Part shown: positions 1 to 12,141 of the stretch, one piece after another
Numbering within the stretch: position 1 is the first letter of the stretch
How the letters are laid out: each line of letters opens with the position of its first letter
Assembly (NCBI RefSeq): GCF_964355755.1
Contig: NC_092672.1
Location: 32,608,501-32,672,500, forward strand
Direction of reading: 5' to 3'
Source of the DNA: Antedon mediterranea
Taxonomy: Eukaryota; Echinodermata; Crinoidea; Comatulida; Antedonidae
DNA length: 64,000 nucleotides
The notes under the pieces: generated by a model
What the model was told of the DNA's origin: nothing
The model's input: only the letters and a program-made list of their open reading frames with translations
Databases searched by the model: none
Position numbers and translations under genes: made by a program

Positions 1-1755
1 CAATTACAAATTATAGCAACAGGTACGTTCTATAAATTAATATCGGATAAGCCGTTGAATTCATCGCCCAACACATGCCAATATTTGTTATAACGAGATA
101 GCCCAACTGTCCACTAGAGAGAGAGTTTATTGAATTACAATATTCTGTCGAAAAATATATGATATACATTTAATTTTGTTAATGTAATATTTCCAGACGG
201 TGACAAATTTTGTCTTGACTATACATCGTACCGTTTTTGAATGTCCGTTTAAAAATAGCAGAGAAATACAGTTTGTTTTAATATAGATATATAGGCCTAA
301 TATGCAGTTTGTCCACCAGAGGGAGTTTTTGGACCTAAGTTCTTTTTTAACTAAATAATTTGTCTGGGTGTGATCGTGTATTTGAGCAAAGGGGGAGGGA
401 GTTCATGTTTGGTCGATATGTTGAACGGGGAGTGGGGGGGGGGGGGGTGATGTATGGTGTGTAGGGATAGGCCTACACCGTGTGTAACCGAATTGTCCGC
501 CAGAGAGAGTTTAAGGGCATCTTTACATAAATTTGTATTTTGTACATTATTATGAATCAATTACAAATTATAGCAACAGGTACGTTCTATATAAACATCA
601 GATAAGCCGTTGATTTCATCTCCCAACAACGTGCCATTATTTGGAATGGAGGGGGTTGGGGGAGGTATAGTGTGAAGGGATAGGCCTACATTTGGCGATA
701 TTCTGTCACCGAAAAAAATATGATATAAATTTAATTTTTAAATGTGATACTTCTAGACTGAGACAAGTCTTGACTATACACATAACACATCGTACCGTAT
801 TTGAATGTCCGTTTAAAAATAGCAGAGAAATGCAGTTTGTTTTAATATAGATATAGGCCTATGCAGTTTGTCCACCAGAGGGAGTTTTTGGACCACCTAC
901 GTTCTTTTTTAACTAAATAATTTGTCTAGGTGTGATCGTGTATTTGAGCTTGGATGGGGAGGGGGGGGGGGGGGGGGTTCATGTTTGGTCGATAATATGT
1001 TGAACGGAGGGGGTGGGAGGGGGTATGGTGTGTAGAGATAGGCCTACACCGTGTGTAACTGAAGTCTCCGCCAGAGAGAGTTTAAGGGCATCTTTACATT
1101 AATTTGTATTTAGTACATTTAGCCTATATGGATCAATTACAAATTATAGCAACAGGTACGTTCTATATAAACATCAGATAAGCCGTTGATTTCATCGCCC
1201 AAAAACGTTCCAATATTTGTTATAACGGTAAAGATAGCCAAACTGTCCACTAGAGAGACAGTTTATTGAATTACGATATTCTGTCACCGAAAAAAATTTG
1301 ATTTATAACATTTAATTTTTTAAATGTGATACTTCCAGACTGAGATAAATTATGAGTCTTGACTAAACATCGTACCGTTTTTTGAATGTCCGTTTAAAAA
1401 TAGCAGAGAAATACAGTTTGTTTTAATATAGATATAGGCCTAATATGCAGTTTGTCTACCAGAGTGAGTTTTTGGACCTACGTTCTTAATAATTTGTCTG
1501 GGTGTGATCGTGTATTTGAGCATGGATGGGGAGGGGGAGAGAGTTGGTCAATATGTTGAACGGAGGGGGAGTGGGATGGTGTGGACGTGAAGGGATAAGC
1601 CTACACCTTGTGTAACCGAATTGTCCGCCAGAGAGTGTTTAAGGGCATCTTTACATAAATTTTTATTTTGTACATTTATATGAATCAATTACAAATTATA
1701 GCAACAGGTACGTTCTATATAAACATCAGATAAGCCGTTGATGTCATCGCCCAAC
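1..1755. repeat. Satellite-like tandem repeat, unit ~552-576 bp, about 3.1 copies
   Basis: The same unit starts at 1, 558, 1134 and 1686, recognised by 'caattacaaattatagcaac' followed by an 'aggtacgttctat' stretch. Unit spacings are 557, 576 and 552 bp. Each unit contains the same blocks in order: a 'gataagccgttga' block, an 'ccagagggagtttttggacc' block, a variable poly-G tract and a 'ccgccagagagagtttaagg' block. The fourth copy stops after about 70 bp near 1755. The array may extend left of the window. No coding sequence was recognised in it. Confidence 0.9.
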
Positions 1756-2330
1756 CGTTTACGTTTATTTATCAATTTAATTTAACGTTGAAATCCAGTC
1801 GAATTTGGTTAAAAGGATATGTTTTCAATGTTGAAAAAAGATTGAAAGAAGTAGTTATAAATTATGCTTTCATGTTTTAACCCCTTTACAGTATTAGGCC
1901 TACGTTTCTTTAGCAATCTTTTTTCAACGTTAATTTAACGTTAAAATCGAGTTGGCATTTTTGGTTAAAATGACAACATGTTTTCATCATTGAATAAAAG
2001 TTGAAATTATGTTTTCATGTTTTAACTCCATTACAGTATTACGTTTCTATATCAATCTCATTTCAACGATAATTTAACGTTATAATCGAGCTGGCTTTTG
2101 GTTAAAATGGCAACATAATTTGAATTGAACATTGTGTTACGTTTATAACACAATATAATGTTAACGTTAATTCAACGTTAAAATCCATTTGGCATTTTTG
2201 GTTAAATGACAACATTTTTTCAACATTGAATAAAGGTTGAAATTACATTGTGTTAACGCCATTATTACGTTTGTTTTTCAATATTATTTCAACGTTAAGA
2301 TGTATTGTCCCTTTGACTAATTCAACAAAA
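1756..2330. repeat. Degenerate tandem repeat with AACGTTAA core, period ~110-150 bp
   Basis: About five imperfect copies of a unit with 'caacgttaatttaacgtta', a 'tggcatttttggttaaaatg' part and a 'cattgaataaaagttgaaa' part occur near 1784, 1933, 2064, 2164 and 2290. The core is itself a short palindrome (TTAACGTTAA). No gene was seen here. Confidence 0.7.
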
Positions 2331-2480
2331 TAAATTTATTTAAAAAAATTAATATTTCGAAAAAAAGTTGGTCATTTTGAAGTATCATAATAGTTATTAA
2401 CTTTCACCAAAAATTAGTCGAAAAAAGTTGATTTAAAATTAAAACAAAACAGTAGACACAAGTATGAATATTTTCATAAC
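2290..2480. mobile_element. Fragment of 'GATGTATTGTCCC' MITE family (family C)
   Basis: The stretch begins with 'aagatgtattgtccc' and contains 'cataatagttattaactttcaccaaaaatt'-like sequence, matching the fuller copies at 16058, 39581 and 44297. Only the left half is recognisable, so the boundary is approximate. Confidence 0.45.
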
Positions 2481-3726
2481 CCAATTTATCCATTTTTAAA
2501 CTTAACCTTATTTTTGCATGCAGATGTCATTTGTCCATTCGTCTACAAGCCTTTCGTTTTACTATTACAAATGTCTTAATTAAATGCACTGTGTTGAAGG
2601 GTACAGTATGTTTGAATTTACAGTTTGTCTGTAATATTTCTGCTACAGTATTCTGTAGTATTTTGAAAGATATGCTACTTAAATTAGGGTGTATTTAAAA
2701 CAATAATCATAATGAAGGTTACATTGGTTAAACATTAAATTATTACCCGAACCTTACTTTCTTAAAAAAAAATACAAATAATAAGTCAATCTATCAATAT
2801 TCATGATAGTTTGCTCCTATGGAATTTATAAATTATCTTATGTTTAGGAAGTCTTTTTTATGTTTTACATTGTAATGTTTAATGTCTTTTGGAAACTCAG
2901 ACCAAAAATCCTTTTTTTTAGATTCCACACATCATTTTTAACAAGGCTTTTTCTTGTAATTTGTTTTATAAAATTGTATGTACTGTGAAACAATAAAAAT
3001 GATATGAAAAATTAATATGATTTTGAAATTATGAAGAATCAGATATACAGTAATTCGGTAAATAATGGCCAATGTAGTACACAGTAGTATAACAATAACA
3101 GTATAATAATGCTGCGCAGGATATAGCTATGCTAGTTAATAATACTAGTATTATATGCAAAGGATGGCCACCGGCGACGGTTTTCAGCCGTTCCTACAAT
3201 ACGGACAATGCAGTTATTTTTTAGGCCTACGTTGTGTGATGTCTAGCATTAATTTGTTTGTTTTAAGGTTGTTATAGTTTTGATGTTATTTTTTAATGTA
3301 TTCATCATGTGGAGATCTAAGATGGGATAAACCACCTGCAAGAAACAGGTTAGATTCACAGAATATTCTACTGATAAAAATATTGTATATAAAAACCGAA
3401 CAGAAAAAATTCGATGTACAAAACACCTCGGATTATGGTCTATCAAACTGCCATTTGGATATGTCGACGCAACTCTAGGAAAAGTGACGCTTTAGTAACG
3501 CAATTTACTTACAGAAACAAAGTACATATAATTTTTCCCTCTAAAAAAATGGTATCGTCAGGAATATGTTCCCCCTGGCAGACATACCGCCTTGCAGACA
3601 TTACAGAAACAAAGTACAGATATTTTCCCTTTAAAAAAAATGGTATCGTCGAGAATGTGTTCCCCTGGCGGACATACCGCCTGGCAGACATACCGCATGG
3701 CGGACAGTCTGCAGCAGGATCTCTAT
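2481..3726. other. Non-coding, no recognised gene; contains a ~92-bp local duplication
   Basis: AT-rich sequence without a supported gene. From about 3508 to 3700 a segment starting 'ttacagaaacaaagtac' and ending in 'gacataccgcctggcagacat' is present twice, head to tail with about 92-bp spacing, plus short 'ggcagacataccgcc' repeats. A 126-codon open frame over this duplication (3414-3794) resembles nothing I recognise and is probably not a gene. Confidence 0.5.
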
Positions 3727-4670
3727 CGTTTTGTGTGGATTGTCGAAATAATCAGCCTTTAGTTTATGGTGTTTTTAATATAGTTTATTACTAAAGAATT
3801 ACGTGTTAAAATTATAGTTTCTATTGATACTATTAGGCCTAATTACTAGTCTCTAAACCCCTGTATATTCTAGTAGTAGTAGCTGTGTGGGTGTGTGTGA
3901 CTTGTGTCTTTGGGCTATGTCCAATTACTACTTAGTTTAATGTTTTGCCTAGCTGTCGATTAGCCTCGACATATTTTGCATAGTGGACGTGTGTGTGAAG
4001 AAGAGTGCGCGAAGGCAATCACGTGAATTGACCTAGAATCCTAGGCCTATTATTGTAGAAAGAATCGTATCGCAGTTGTTGTTCCGTGTGCACCCAAGCG
4101 TTCTTGGACATAGCCCAAAGAAAGCTTAGACCCACAAGAATAAAGAATGTGTATAATTTGTGTACTGTATTTTTTTAATTCTGCTATCAATTATCAAACA
4201 ATATGCAATGTACTCAAAGGAACTTTAAAAATGCGCGTATATGAACACATGAGATGGGAAGATTTGACCCACGAGAATAAAAAATGTATTTTTGTGTAAT
4301 GTTTATTGTTTAATTTTGCTGACTTATTACTCGGATTGTGTCATACCAAAGATAGTGTAACTATCTTTGGTCATACCTAACACACACACACGTCACACAC
4401 ATCCACACAGCTACTACTAGAATAGACATGGGTTTAGAGACTAATAATTAGGCCTAATAGTATTAATAGAAACTATAATTTTAACACGTAATTCTTTAGT
4501 AATAAATTATATTAAAAACACCATAAACTAAAGGCCGATTATTTCGACAATCCACACAAAACGCCGCTATTCTTCAACAGCGGAGATAGGCCTAGAATCG
4601 TACCGCACTTGTGTAATCACTTCTTGTTGCTATACGCTTGGGTGCACACGGAACAAGAAAATTTAACTGA
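3727..4670. mobile_element. Inverted-repeat (foldback-like) element with ~180-bp arms
   Basis: The left arm (3727-3905) reads as the reverse complement of the right arm (about 4383-4562). Shared landmarks include 'gtggattgtcgaaataatca' against its complement near 4540 and the 'agctactactagaata' block. Smaller inverted pairs are nested inside: 'ctttgggctatgtcc' at 3909 against 'ggacatagcccaaag' at 4106, and 'gttccgtgtgcacccaagcg' near 4081 against its complement near 4637. A direct duplication (4121-4192 and 4259-4329) and a 25-nt palindrome at 4346-4370 lie between the arms. No coding capacity was seen, which suggests a non-autonomous element. Confidence 0.7.
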
Positions 4671-4779
4671 TGAATTATTCATGTTTATTTTGTGACGTTT
4701 CATGAGGGGGTCCCCAACTTATGTACGAAAAAAAAAATCGCCACCGGGATAACCAGCTACTCGTCTCGAAAGATGTACT

Positions 4780-4972
4780 AGGTTCTTTAAAGTGCACATG
4801 CGCCAGATGTACACTGGACCTACAGTTTATAGTCCTTATCCGAGAAGACAGTGTTCTACCACCAGAACCATGGAGCAAGTGAGCCTGCCTCGAACCCTTG
4901 CCAATGTTATGGCTATGGATTTCGGTTCCACTGTCTTAACCACTCGGCCACAGTCACTCACTGATTAAATTT
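4780..4972 (-). mobile_element. tRNA-derived SINE (minus orientation)
   Basis: Read on the minus strand, the head contains 'tggccgagtggttaagac' (box A-like) and, about 55 bp on, 'gggttcgaggc' (box B-like), as in Leu/Ser-type tRNAs. The acceptor and anticodon arms do not pair well, so a working tRNA is unlikely. A related fragment occurs near 40400. Confidence 0.6.
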
Positions 4973-5239
4973 AACCATGATATTTTGTCACTTTATAAGT
5001 AAAAAGAATTTTTCGGGTTTTGTTTTCTACGTAAGTTAGAACTACAAAATAGAATATTCAAAGTCTGATTTGATTAATCTTTCATTAAATTGTTTCATGT
5101 TTTTTGGGGTAAAATAAATTTAGTCAGTAGGAGGACTAAGGCACACTAGTGTAGTTTTGAATGAGTATCCACGACAAAGGTGATCGTGTAGGCCTACTCA
5201 TCAATATACTGTAGGCCCACCTCACATTTTATGACATTG

Positions 5240-5425
5240 TCATCCCCCTAATAAGTGGCGCAACGGCTATGAGCGCTCACTGGCTAAACCCAGAGGGGTC
5301 CCGGGGCTTTTGGAGCCCCTTAGGCATTAAAATATGTCGAAAAACGCCCGAGGCCTCCAGGGCCACTTAGGATTCCTAAGCCAAGGGCCTCCGACCTCTG
5401 CGTTACGCCACTGCCTCTAATCATC
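5240..5425 (-). repeat. Interspersed repeat containing 'agtggcgtaacgcag'
   Basis: On the minus strand this begins 'cagtggcgtaacgcagagg', followed by a GC-rich 'ggccct' region with internal inverted parts ('ggggcttttggagcccc'). The motif 'cagtggtgtaacgcag' recurs at about 11495. It stands out from its AT-rich neighbours by composition and is probably a SINE or MITE fragment. Confidence 0.45.
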
Positions 5426-5709
5426 ATCATCATTCTCCTCCTGAACCATTTTCATCAGTCACATTCACCCATCAACACACCGTCATCACCAGTCATACAA
5501 ATATCATTCAAATCATAATAATAAATTAATTCGTCGTAATTATCACCAGATCAATAGTCATCATTTCTAATTAAAATAGTCGCTACCCGTCTTAAAACGT
5601 CGTCGTCATTTGTTTTTGTTTGGTCTCATCACATCCAGGACCGTCATCGTCACTCGTCGTCATTTGTTTTTGTTTGGCCTTATCACATCCAGGGCCGTCG
5701 TCGTCGAAC
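5426..5709. other. Low-complexity CATCAT/CGTCGTCAT stretch
   Basis: The sequence consists of cat/cgt trinucleotide runs with a partly duplicated segment 'gtcatttgtttttgtttgg' (near 5607 and 5661). No gene is visible; it is the 3' flank of the minus-strand NXPE-like gene. Confidence 0.5.
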
Positions 5710-8700
5710 TTAACCACATATTAAAGACAGGAGAACTTTTATTTCTTCTCTGATAACCAGCGGGTGTGGATGAATAACTTCCGGCGTCCTGTGACAGTTG
5801 GTCATGTCCCACACATCAATAACTGTAAGGTTTGGAACGTCACTCATGACCTTCCTCATCTCTACATCCAACAAGAACGCCGGCCAGTCGCCATAGTTAA
5901 CCGAACCTGCGGCTCCACTATATTCCCTCGTGTTTGCACTTTTAAAAAACACTAACGTCTTTGGACTTCGTTTATACAACCTAACAAGAGCAGCCTTTAT
6001 AGTCAGTAATCTGCTTCGATAAACATCAACACTCGTTGGCACAAAATGTGCAAACATATTTATGCAAATGATAACATTCTCGTCTGCTCCGAGTTGATCG
6101 ATTTCATTGGCTGTCCATTTGATGTCTTCTACGCGCATCCAGGTGTTACGTATTGGGAACGCGTGGTGACGATAGAACAGCTTAACTTTGTGAAGCTCAG
6201 AATGGGCAATTAACGGCCCAGCTTTTTTATTTACTCCGGTAATATCGACGCTAGTTGTTTCTGGAATATTAGCAACTAAATATTCATACCATTGTCGAAT
6301 TGTTGAATCTCCGTAGAAATAAAAACGTTTATTTTCTAAGCATTTGTTAGCAACAGCCGAAAATACATCTATATTCTGCAAGGTACACTGGTTGGAGTAC
6401 CAGCTGTCGTTAAAATAAAAACCAGCGGCTAATTCTTCGTTCCCTTTTACTGAATTCTTTACAGGTTGACATGGAATTGATGATTCCTCACATAAGCAAT
6501 TCTCATCTGTAAAAGATAAACATATAATCTATATATTAAACGTGTCTTTAACGACGGTCAATAATTAAAAACAAAACGGTGGGTCCTAAATCTGCAAAAA
6601 GAAGTCCGTTTTAAAGAATATAAGTGAGCCTAAAGAATGGAATACCAAGGCAATCTAACAACAGGAAGCTGAGCTTGCTCTGAGGCTAACAAACTTTGTG
6701 ATCCTCTTGTTTGATTGTCTTGCTCTTACTCAAACCCAGGCTCAACGGAGAATGGAATATGAAAAACATAAGATGCATGACTGTTACCAAGGAAATCTAA
6801 CAACAGGACGCTCTGAGCTCGACTAGCCAAGATAGGCTATCGTAACAAACTTTGTGGTCCTGTTGTTAGATTGCCTTTCTCTTACTCAAACGCGGTCGGT
6901 TCAAACGACTCAAGCCACGGACACAAATCTAATGGTCTTACCTGTACTGTTTACGAATATTCCTTTTACTCCTATTATTGTTTTGGGTCTGAAAAAAAAA
7001 GAATACTCATTAAATCTGGTATTAGTACGAACACATAAATATAAAAAGTGACCATTTTAGTCGCGAGTGTTTGTCATTTTGATATTTTTGAATTGTTGTT
7101 CTTCTCCATTTTTTTAGAGGATAATTTTTGATTATGGAAAGAATAATCTTTAATAATGTCTACATTATCAACCTGTATGTGACAACAAATGTGATGTGCC
7201 CATAGATATGATGATGTCATATCACTATCATATTTAGGAATATCACTACCGTATTTGGGCACATCACACTTTTTTTGTCAAACTAGATTGATAGTGTAGA
7301 CAGAGCTTTAGTCTTAACAATTTATGTGTTGTCATCATTCGTTCCTTTAGTGCACAACTGTGCAATATAATATAGATAACTTACTTGAAGAATAATTGCT
7401 CTTCAACTGTAAACTGTGATGACGTATCGATTCTAGCTCTTTCTAAGTTCCCTTGATGGTACATCAGCGCAGAGCACGGCAAATCTCCAGGCTTCTCACA
7501 AAACCATGGTTCACCAGTTCTCAAATCAGTAAAGTTGCAGATTTCATTGGCAGACGACAATTCGATGTGGCACCTCATTGTGTGGATGATATCTCCCAAT
7601 TGGAACTTTCCATCGTATGCCATCCGAACCGGATACATCTGTTGAACTCTTTTCATAGCCGCGATTGCCTCACTGCTGTGGATCAGTCTTACGTCGATGT
7701 ACATTGGCCCACTCCATCTTAAAGTGAAGTACGCACTGTACGTGCCATTATTATGGTCCACTATCTCACCATCAGTAGACTGACTGGCCAACGAAGCAAC
7801 ACTATACACTTTGCCGCGAAAGTAATCACCCCCGATAGTCTTCTTATTATTGAAGTGATCACGCGCTTCAATCGTGACGTGTATTTTGTCACAGATGTTG
7901 TAAGAGGCCTTTTCGTTTTCGATATAAAATGACGAACGACCAGCGTCCGTGAATATGGCCCGGGGAGGCTCAGTGTATCTGGGTATATACATGTCATTTT
8001 CTGGGAACAAGCCTTGAGTTGGCCTGTACGGAAGCGCGACAAAATTGTGTGAATTATCAAACGGTATTACATGTTCCGTGAGGATTTTCAAAGATAACGT
8101 TCTCTGTAAAAAAAAAAGATTTCGAAATTTATACAATGTTTGACAATGCCAAATCTATCAATTTAAAACTATAAACAATTTAGATTTTAGGCACTTCTTC
8201 AATATTGCAGCACCACATAGGCCTACAACTAGGACTATACCGTCACATAAATGGGAGATGATTTCTGTTTTTGCACTGGGAGTGGAAATAGCCAGACCAA
8301 CTTCTTATCGTCCTATTCGAAGGACGTATACAGAACGTCGTAGTATAGGCGAAGTGCGATTGGTAGCAGAGTAGCTCCTAAGGAGGATTTGGAGTTGTTT
8401 CAAGGCTTTAGATAGACTGTGTCCAAATGACACTTTCACCCTACCGTATATTATCATTATCCGTATATATATAATCATATGGTCATCTCAACCCGTGTGA
8501 AAAGAATATTAAAATGTTTTGAAAACGACTTACAAACATATTATCCACCGGTGAAAGTCTGAGTAAAGAACACATGAGTGACGTCAGAATCACAGAAGTA
8601 AACAGCAGACATACAAACACATTTCTACGTCTAAAATGTGTACAACAACTATGTTGAGGAAGAACCATTATTTTAGGCCTAGCAAGAGAGCAATTTGTAG

Positions 8701-8713
8701 GCCTGGATATCAA
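5710..8713 (-). CDS. NXPE family member-like protein (four coding exons, 580 aa)
   Basis: Minus-strand exons 8713-8534, 8103-7385, 6988-6942 and 6506-5710 join in phase (180+719+47+797 nt) with gt..ag ends at every intron. Exon 1 encodes a short basic N-terminus and one hydrophobic signal-anchor ('VFVCLLFTSVILTSLMC'). Exon 2 encodes the neurexophilin-like beta-domain ('NNGTYSAYFTLRWSG', Cys-rich 'NEICNFTDLRTGEPWFC'). The 47-nt exon 3 links it to exon 4, which carries the PC-esterase-like domain: 'YFYGDSTIRQW' (GDS at about 381-383) and a C-terminal D-x2-D...HPH (about 546-563). The length fits NXPE proteins, which are predicted to be Golgi/secretory type II proteins. An alternative start is the Met 16 codons downstream at 8668. 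The function of the family is poorly known, so no substrate is claimed. The gene lies downstream of NPL on the same strand. Confidence 0.88.
7155..7312. mobile_element. Palindromic MITE, family A, copy 1
   Basis: It has terminal inverted repeats resembling 'gtctacactatcaaactagt' / 'actagtttgatagtgtagac'. The inside is a near-palindrome made of 'tgtgatgtgccca', 'gatgatgtcatatcac' and 'tgggcacatcacac'. It sits in intron 2 of the NXPE-like gene. Relatives are at 10838, 12331/15249, 16974 and 26608. No internal ORF was found. Confidence 0.75.
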
Positions 8714-9791
8714 CTTGTTGAATTAGACAGTTTTCCAGTTGTTATGTTAAAAGGACGAGAGGATCTCACCAGGGCTGGGACTAATTGAATTTGCGGTGAC
8801 TCAAACCTTAGCCGGTGATGACTTAACAACCGGCCGCCGTCCGTATTGGTTGGTTGGTTGTTATTGATAGTTTTCATTGATTGGTTGATTGTATCAATTA
8901 TTTTTTTTGTTTATTTTGAAAAATAAATAAAACGTCAAATAGTTGCAAATACACGTCAAATAAGATCTAAACATATTCGATTATAATAAATAAGTTTACC
9001 AATTTGGTGTATTTTTTGTTTATCTATAAAGTACTTATTTCACAAGTAATGGGGTTTTCTCAATACATTTTCAAAACATTGCAAATACGTTAATTGTTAA
9101 ATTATGTTAAAAAATTAAGTTAAACAACCTTTTGTCCACGCTCCTCTATTATGTTTGTAATTACACCATACGATGTTTGCTCTTCGAAATTAATACAAAA
9201 ACTTTTTGTTTTTAAAATTATTCTTCTCCATTTATCCATGTAAAACTAGACCGTTCATAGGTCTTATATTTGTTGTATGCATGTGCATGTATTATGTATT
9301 AGCGAGTGGAACGTCAAAACTATAGTTGTATTTTTTTTTATAGATTTACCCCGTCAAAGTTGATAGGCCAAAAATACCAGATTATTTGACAAATACACTA
9401 TATTATCAATAAAATATACATATAAACCAAGCTAATGTCAAACCCCTTTGTTCCAAGTATTGTTTCATTTTACCCGAGAAGTAATCAATTAGAGAGAACG
9501 GGCATATCGAAGGAAATAGTTATAATTTGTTCCATCCGCAGTACGTTAACTTTCTTTCTTTCACAAAGCGGCCTATTAAGTATTAAAATATTACAAACGT
9601 TTTAAAGCGATTCTCTAGAATACTTTAATTCTTCGCTTCCGTTGAATGTAAAATTGACCTTGTTAAACCGACTAATTGGTAATTAAATCTGAATTATTTT
9701 ATGTAATTCTTACCAAAACGGTCCACTCATTTACACATTCTGGAGAAGAAACTTTACTACGTAGACTGCTGTATAGTGGAATATTTTAGAG
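8714..9791. other. 5' flank of the NXPE-like gene, no further gene recognised
   Basis: AT-rich non-coding sequence with short simple repeats such as 'ttggttggttgttattgat' near 8850. It should include the promoter of the minus-strand NXPE-like gene, but I could not point to a specific site. Confidence 0.4.
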
Positions 9792-10260
9792 GCTTGGTCC
9801 TTGACTTGAACTCAACGCAACGACGACGTAGCCGCAACGCAAAAGAATTGACCAATCAAAAGCGATGATTATTCCAACTTGTGATTGGCCAATTCGCTTG
9901 CTGCTGCTGGGTGGGAACCAAACTTTACAACGCAACGACGTAGGCGCGCACAACGCAAAAGAATTGACCAATCAAAAGCGATGGATTATTCCAAATTGTG
10001 ATTGGCCAATTCGCTTGCTTCACAATGCAACGACGTAGGGAAGAGACTTGAAACTTTTCGAGCCACTATATTTGATAAAATAAATTGTCGTGATTGGTCA
10101 AAATACGTGCGGTGGGCGGTTCATTGATTGGTTCAACACAAAACAACGTAAGGCACCGTAAGGGATTTGACCAATCACAAGCGATGATTTATTTGGATTT
10201 GAATGTCTCTTTTCATTGGTCAACTCGTGGGAATCAAGTTTTAGGAGTTAAACATAGCAG
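9792..10260. mobile_element. MITE family B ('CAACGCAACGACGTA'), tandem/nested copies
   Basis: Two adjacent copies share 'caacgcaacgacgtag' and 'aaaagaattgaccaatcaaaagc', then 'tgtgattggccaattcgctt'. The inner segment is an inverted repeat (tgaccaatca ... tgattggcca). A weaker third part runs to about 10260. The ends resemble 'ttggttcccagtaggacacaa', which is clearer in the copies at 11547 and 19022. The copies contain CCAAT/ATTGG pairs. Confidence 0.65.
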
Positions 10261-10837
10261 ATAAGTCAATAATTCACAACGGTGAATAAGTTTTAATTGC
10301 TAAGATTTTTTTCATTTTCATCATTAAATAAACATTTAAATATTTATTTGAGCAATATTCTATTAAAATCAATACAAACATCAACTTGTATACGTGCATT
10401 ACATTAATAGGAAACATCTCTAAACAATTATTTTGAAATGTCTATAAGACAGCATCAAAAAAGATTGTCACATGTGATACTGTATTTATGAATTTGCCTA
10501 TAACAAGAAAGCAATATTATGACACTTGACTAGATACACAGGATGAAAAAGAACCCTAACACCATTACCATTCATTACTGTTGTGCTGTTTCCATGTAGG
10601 CTTAATTCATTTATTGCAAAAAAAATTGTAATTAAAAAAAGTATTATTATAGCGGATTTATAATTTAAATTGTCATAACTTGTTGTCATTGTTTGTGTAA
10701 CTAACTAATTGTGAGCAAATGTATGTCAACATGAATTTACCTTTGAACAAATAAAATGAAATATGAAAACTGTTGATGAATGAAATTTCAGAAATGTATG
10801 AAATTAGTATTATATTGGCAGATGACAGTTACAGTGC
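10261..10837. other. No supported gene; small hydrophobic ORF on minus strand
   Basis: A 63-codon minus-strand frame (10689-10498) begins with Met and has a hydrophobic run 'SAIIILFLITIFFAI' like a signal anchor. Its possible donors (AATG|gtaatg) are phase 1, while NXPE exon 2 needs phase 0, so it does not fit as an alternative first exon. I do not call it a gene. Confidence 0.3.
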
Positions 10838-11006
10838 TCAAAGCTCTGTTCACACCATCAAACTAGTTTGACAAAAAAAAGTGTGAAATGCCCAAATATG
10901 GTAGTGATATACCCAACTATGGTATGGTAGTGATATGACATCATTATGTCCATATGTAGGCAGATCACATTTTTTTGTCACATGATAGTGTAGAGAAAGC
11001 TTTAGT
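10838..11006. mobile_element. Palindromic MITE, family A, copy 2
   Basis: It starts 'agctctgttcacaccatcaa' and ends 'gatagtgtagagaaagcttt'. The internal halves 'ccaaatatggtagtgatata' and 'gtagtgatatgacatcatta' match the other family A copies. Confidence 0.75.
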
Positions 11007-11546
11007 TCAGCCAATCAAATAATCCTTATAATATTAATAATCAGCCTCTTTCACAAACATTAAATATATTAATTAATAGAAAAATAAAGAAAATAAAAGA
11101 AGTGATTTCTATTAATTATTTACAATAAATGTACCCTCATTCGTATTAAACATATTGTACTATAATTATCTAAATCTAGTACTGCATGTGCAAAATGTAT
11201 TAAAAAATATAATCAAAATTTAAACAATTCTGTAACACATTCACTTTAAGGTAAGAAGATGATGAGACAATCATATAAATTGAATGTGGCAAAATTAGGA
11301 TTTGATGGTAAATCAAAAAGTCATTAATTTCAATTTCAGGACTTGATTGGCAAAAGTCTTGTTGGCAAAAGAGCAATTAGTGGATAGGGAAGTGAGCCTA
11401 ATATGGGCCAGGTAAAAAGCTTTGGGAGTAGACATACATTGATAAAAGGGGTAGGGATGACCATATGTGGACAGTGGCAAGTGGACAGATGGTAGCCAGT
11501 GGTGTAACGCAGGGAACAAAGGCCCCTGGTTTAGCACTGCTAAAGC

Positions 11547-11690
11547 TTGGTTCCTAGGACACAACGCAATGACATTTGACAGTTGACCAATGACAAGCGA
11601 CAGTTTCAATAATTCATTGCTTCTGATTGGTCTAATCCCTTACGTTGCGTTACGTCGTCGTGTTGCATCCCTAGTGGGTACCACGCATAA
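11547..11690. mobile_element. MITE family B, copy 2
   Basis: The left end is 'cttggttcctaggacacaac' and the right end 'gcatccctagtgggtaccac'. The ends are approximate inverted repeats. The inside has 'gttgaccaatgacaagcgac' and 'cttctgattggtctaatccc', the same inverted CCAAT arrangement as the copy at 9792. Confidence 0.65.
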
Positions 11691-12141
11691 GGGGTCCGCT
11701 CCAACACTAGGTAGTTGCATTGGACTTTCATAATCTGGGGCCACTAGGTTTAGCCATCGAGTGCTCAAAGCCGTTACGACACTGGTGGTAGCGTAGTTTA
11801 TAGTAAAAGATCAGGTGGCTGGATGGTAACATTAACCACATGAAAAACATGGCCTTATTTGGGCCTATGGTAATAAAAGAACAGGTGGTAGCAGAGTTTA
11901 TGGTAAATAAAAAGGTGGTTGGAGGTACCAATGACTTTGGTTGGTAAAAACACCAGAAGGTGTGGCAGCACTGGACAAGTTTTAGGAATATGGTCATTTG
12001 GTATAGGCTGTTCGTAAAGAACAGAATTGGTGGTAGAAGATACAGGCTCATATTTTTTACCTAGGCCATGAAATGGCAATCTCTGAGGAAGTCTACACCT
12101 GGGTTAACTTACCAGTGAATGTGTTACATGTATTTTGTTTT

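Noticed and set aside
4870-4972. Possible tRNA gene on the minus strand
   Set aside because: Box A- and B-like words exist, but the acceptor and anticodon stems do not pair and a related fragment occurs elsewhere, so it is a tRNA-derived SINE.
7453-7722. Plus-strand ORF opposite NXPE exon 2
   Set aside because: Antisense of a well-supported coding exon.
10498-10689. Alternative first exon for the NXPE-like gene with a signal anchor
   Set aside because: Available donors are in phase 1, whereas the next exon needs phase 0, and exon 1 at 8713-8534 already supplies an anchor in the right phase.
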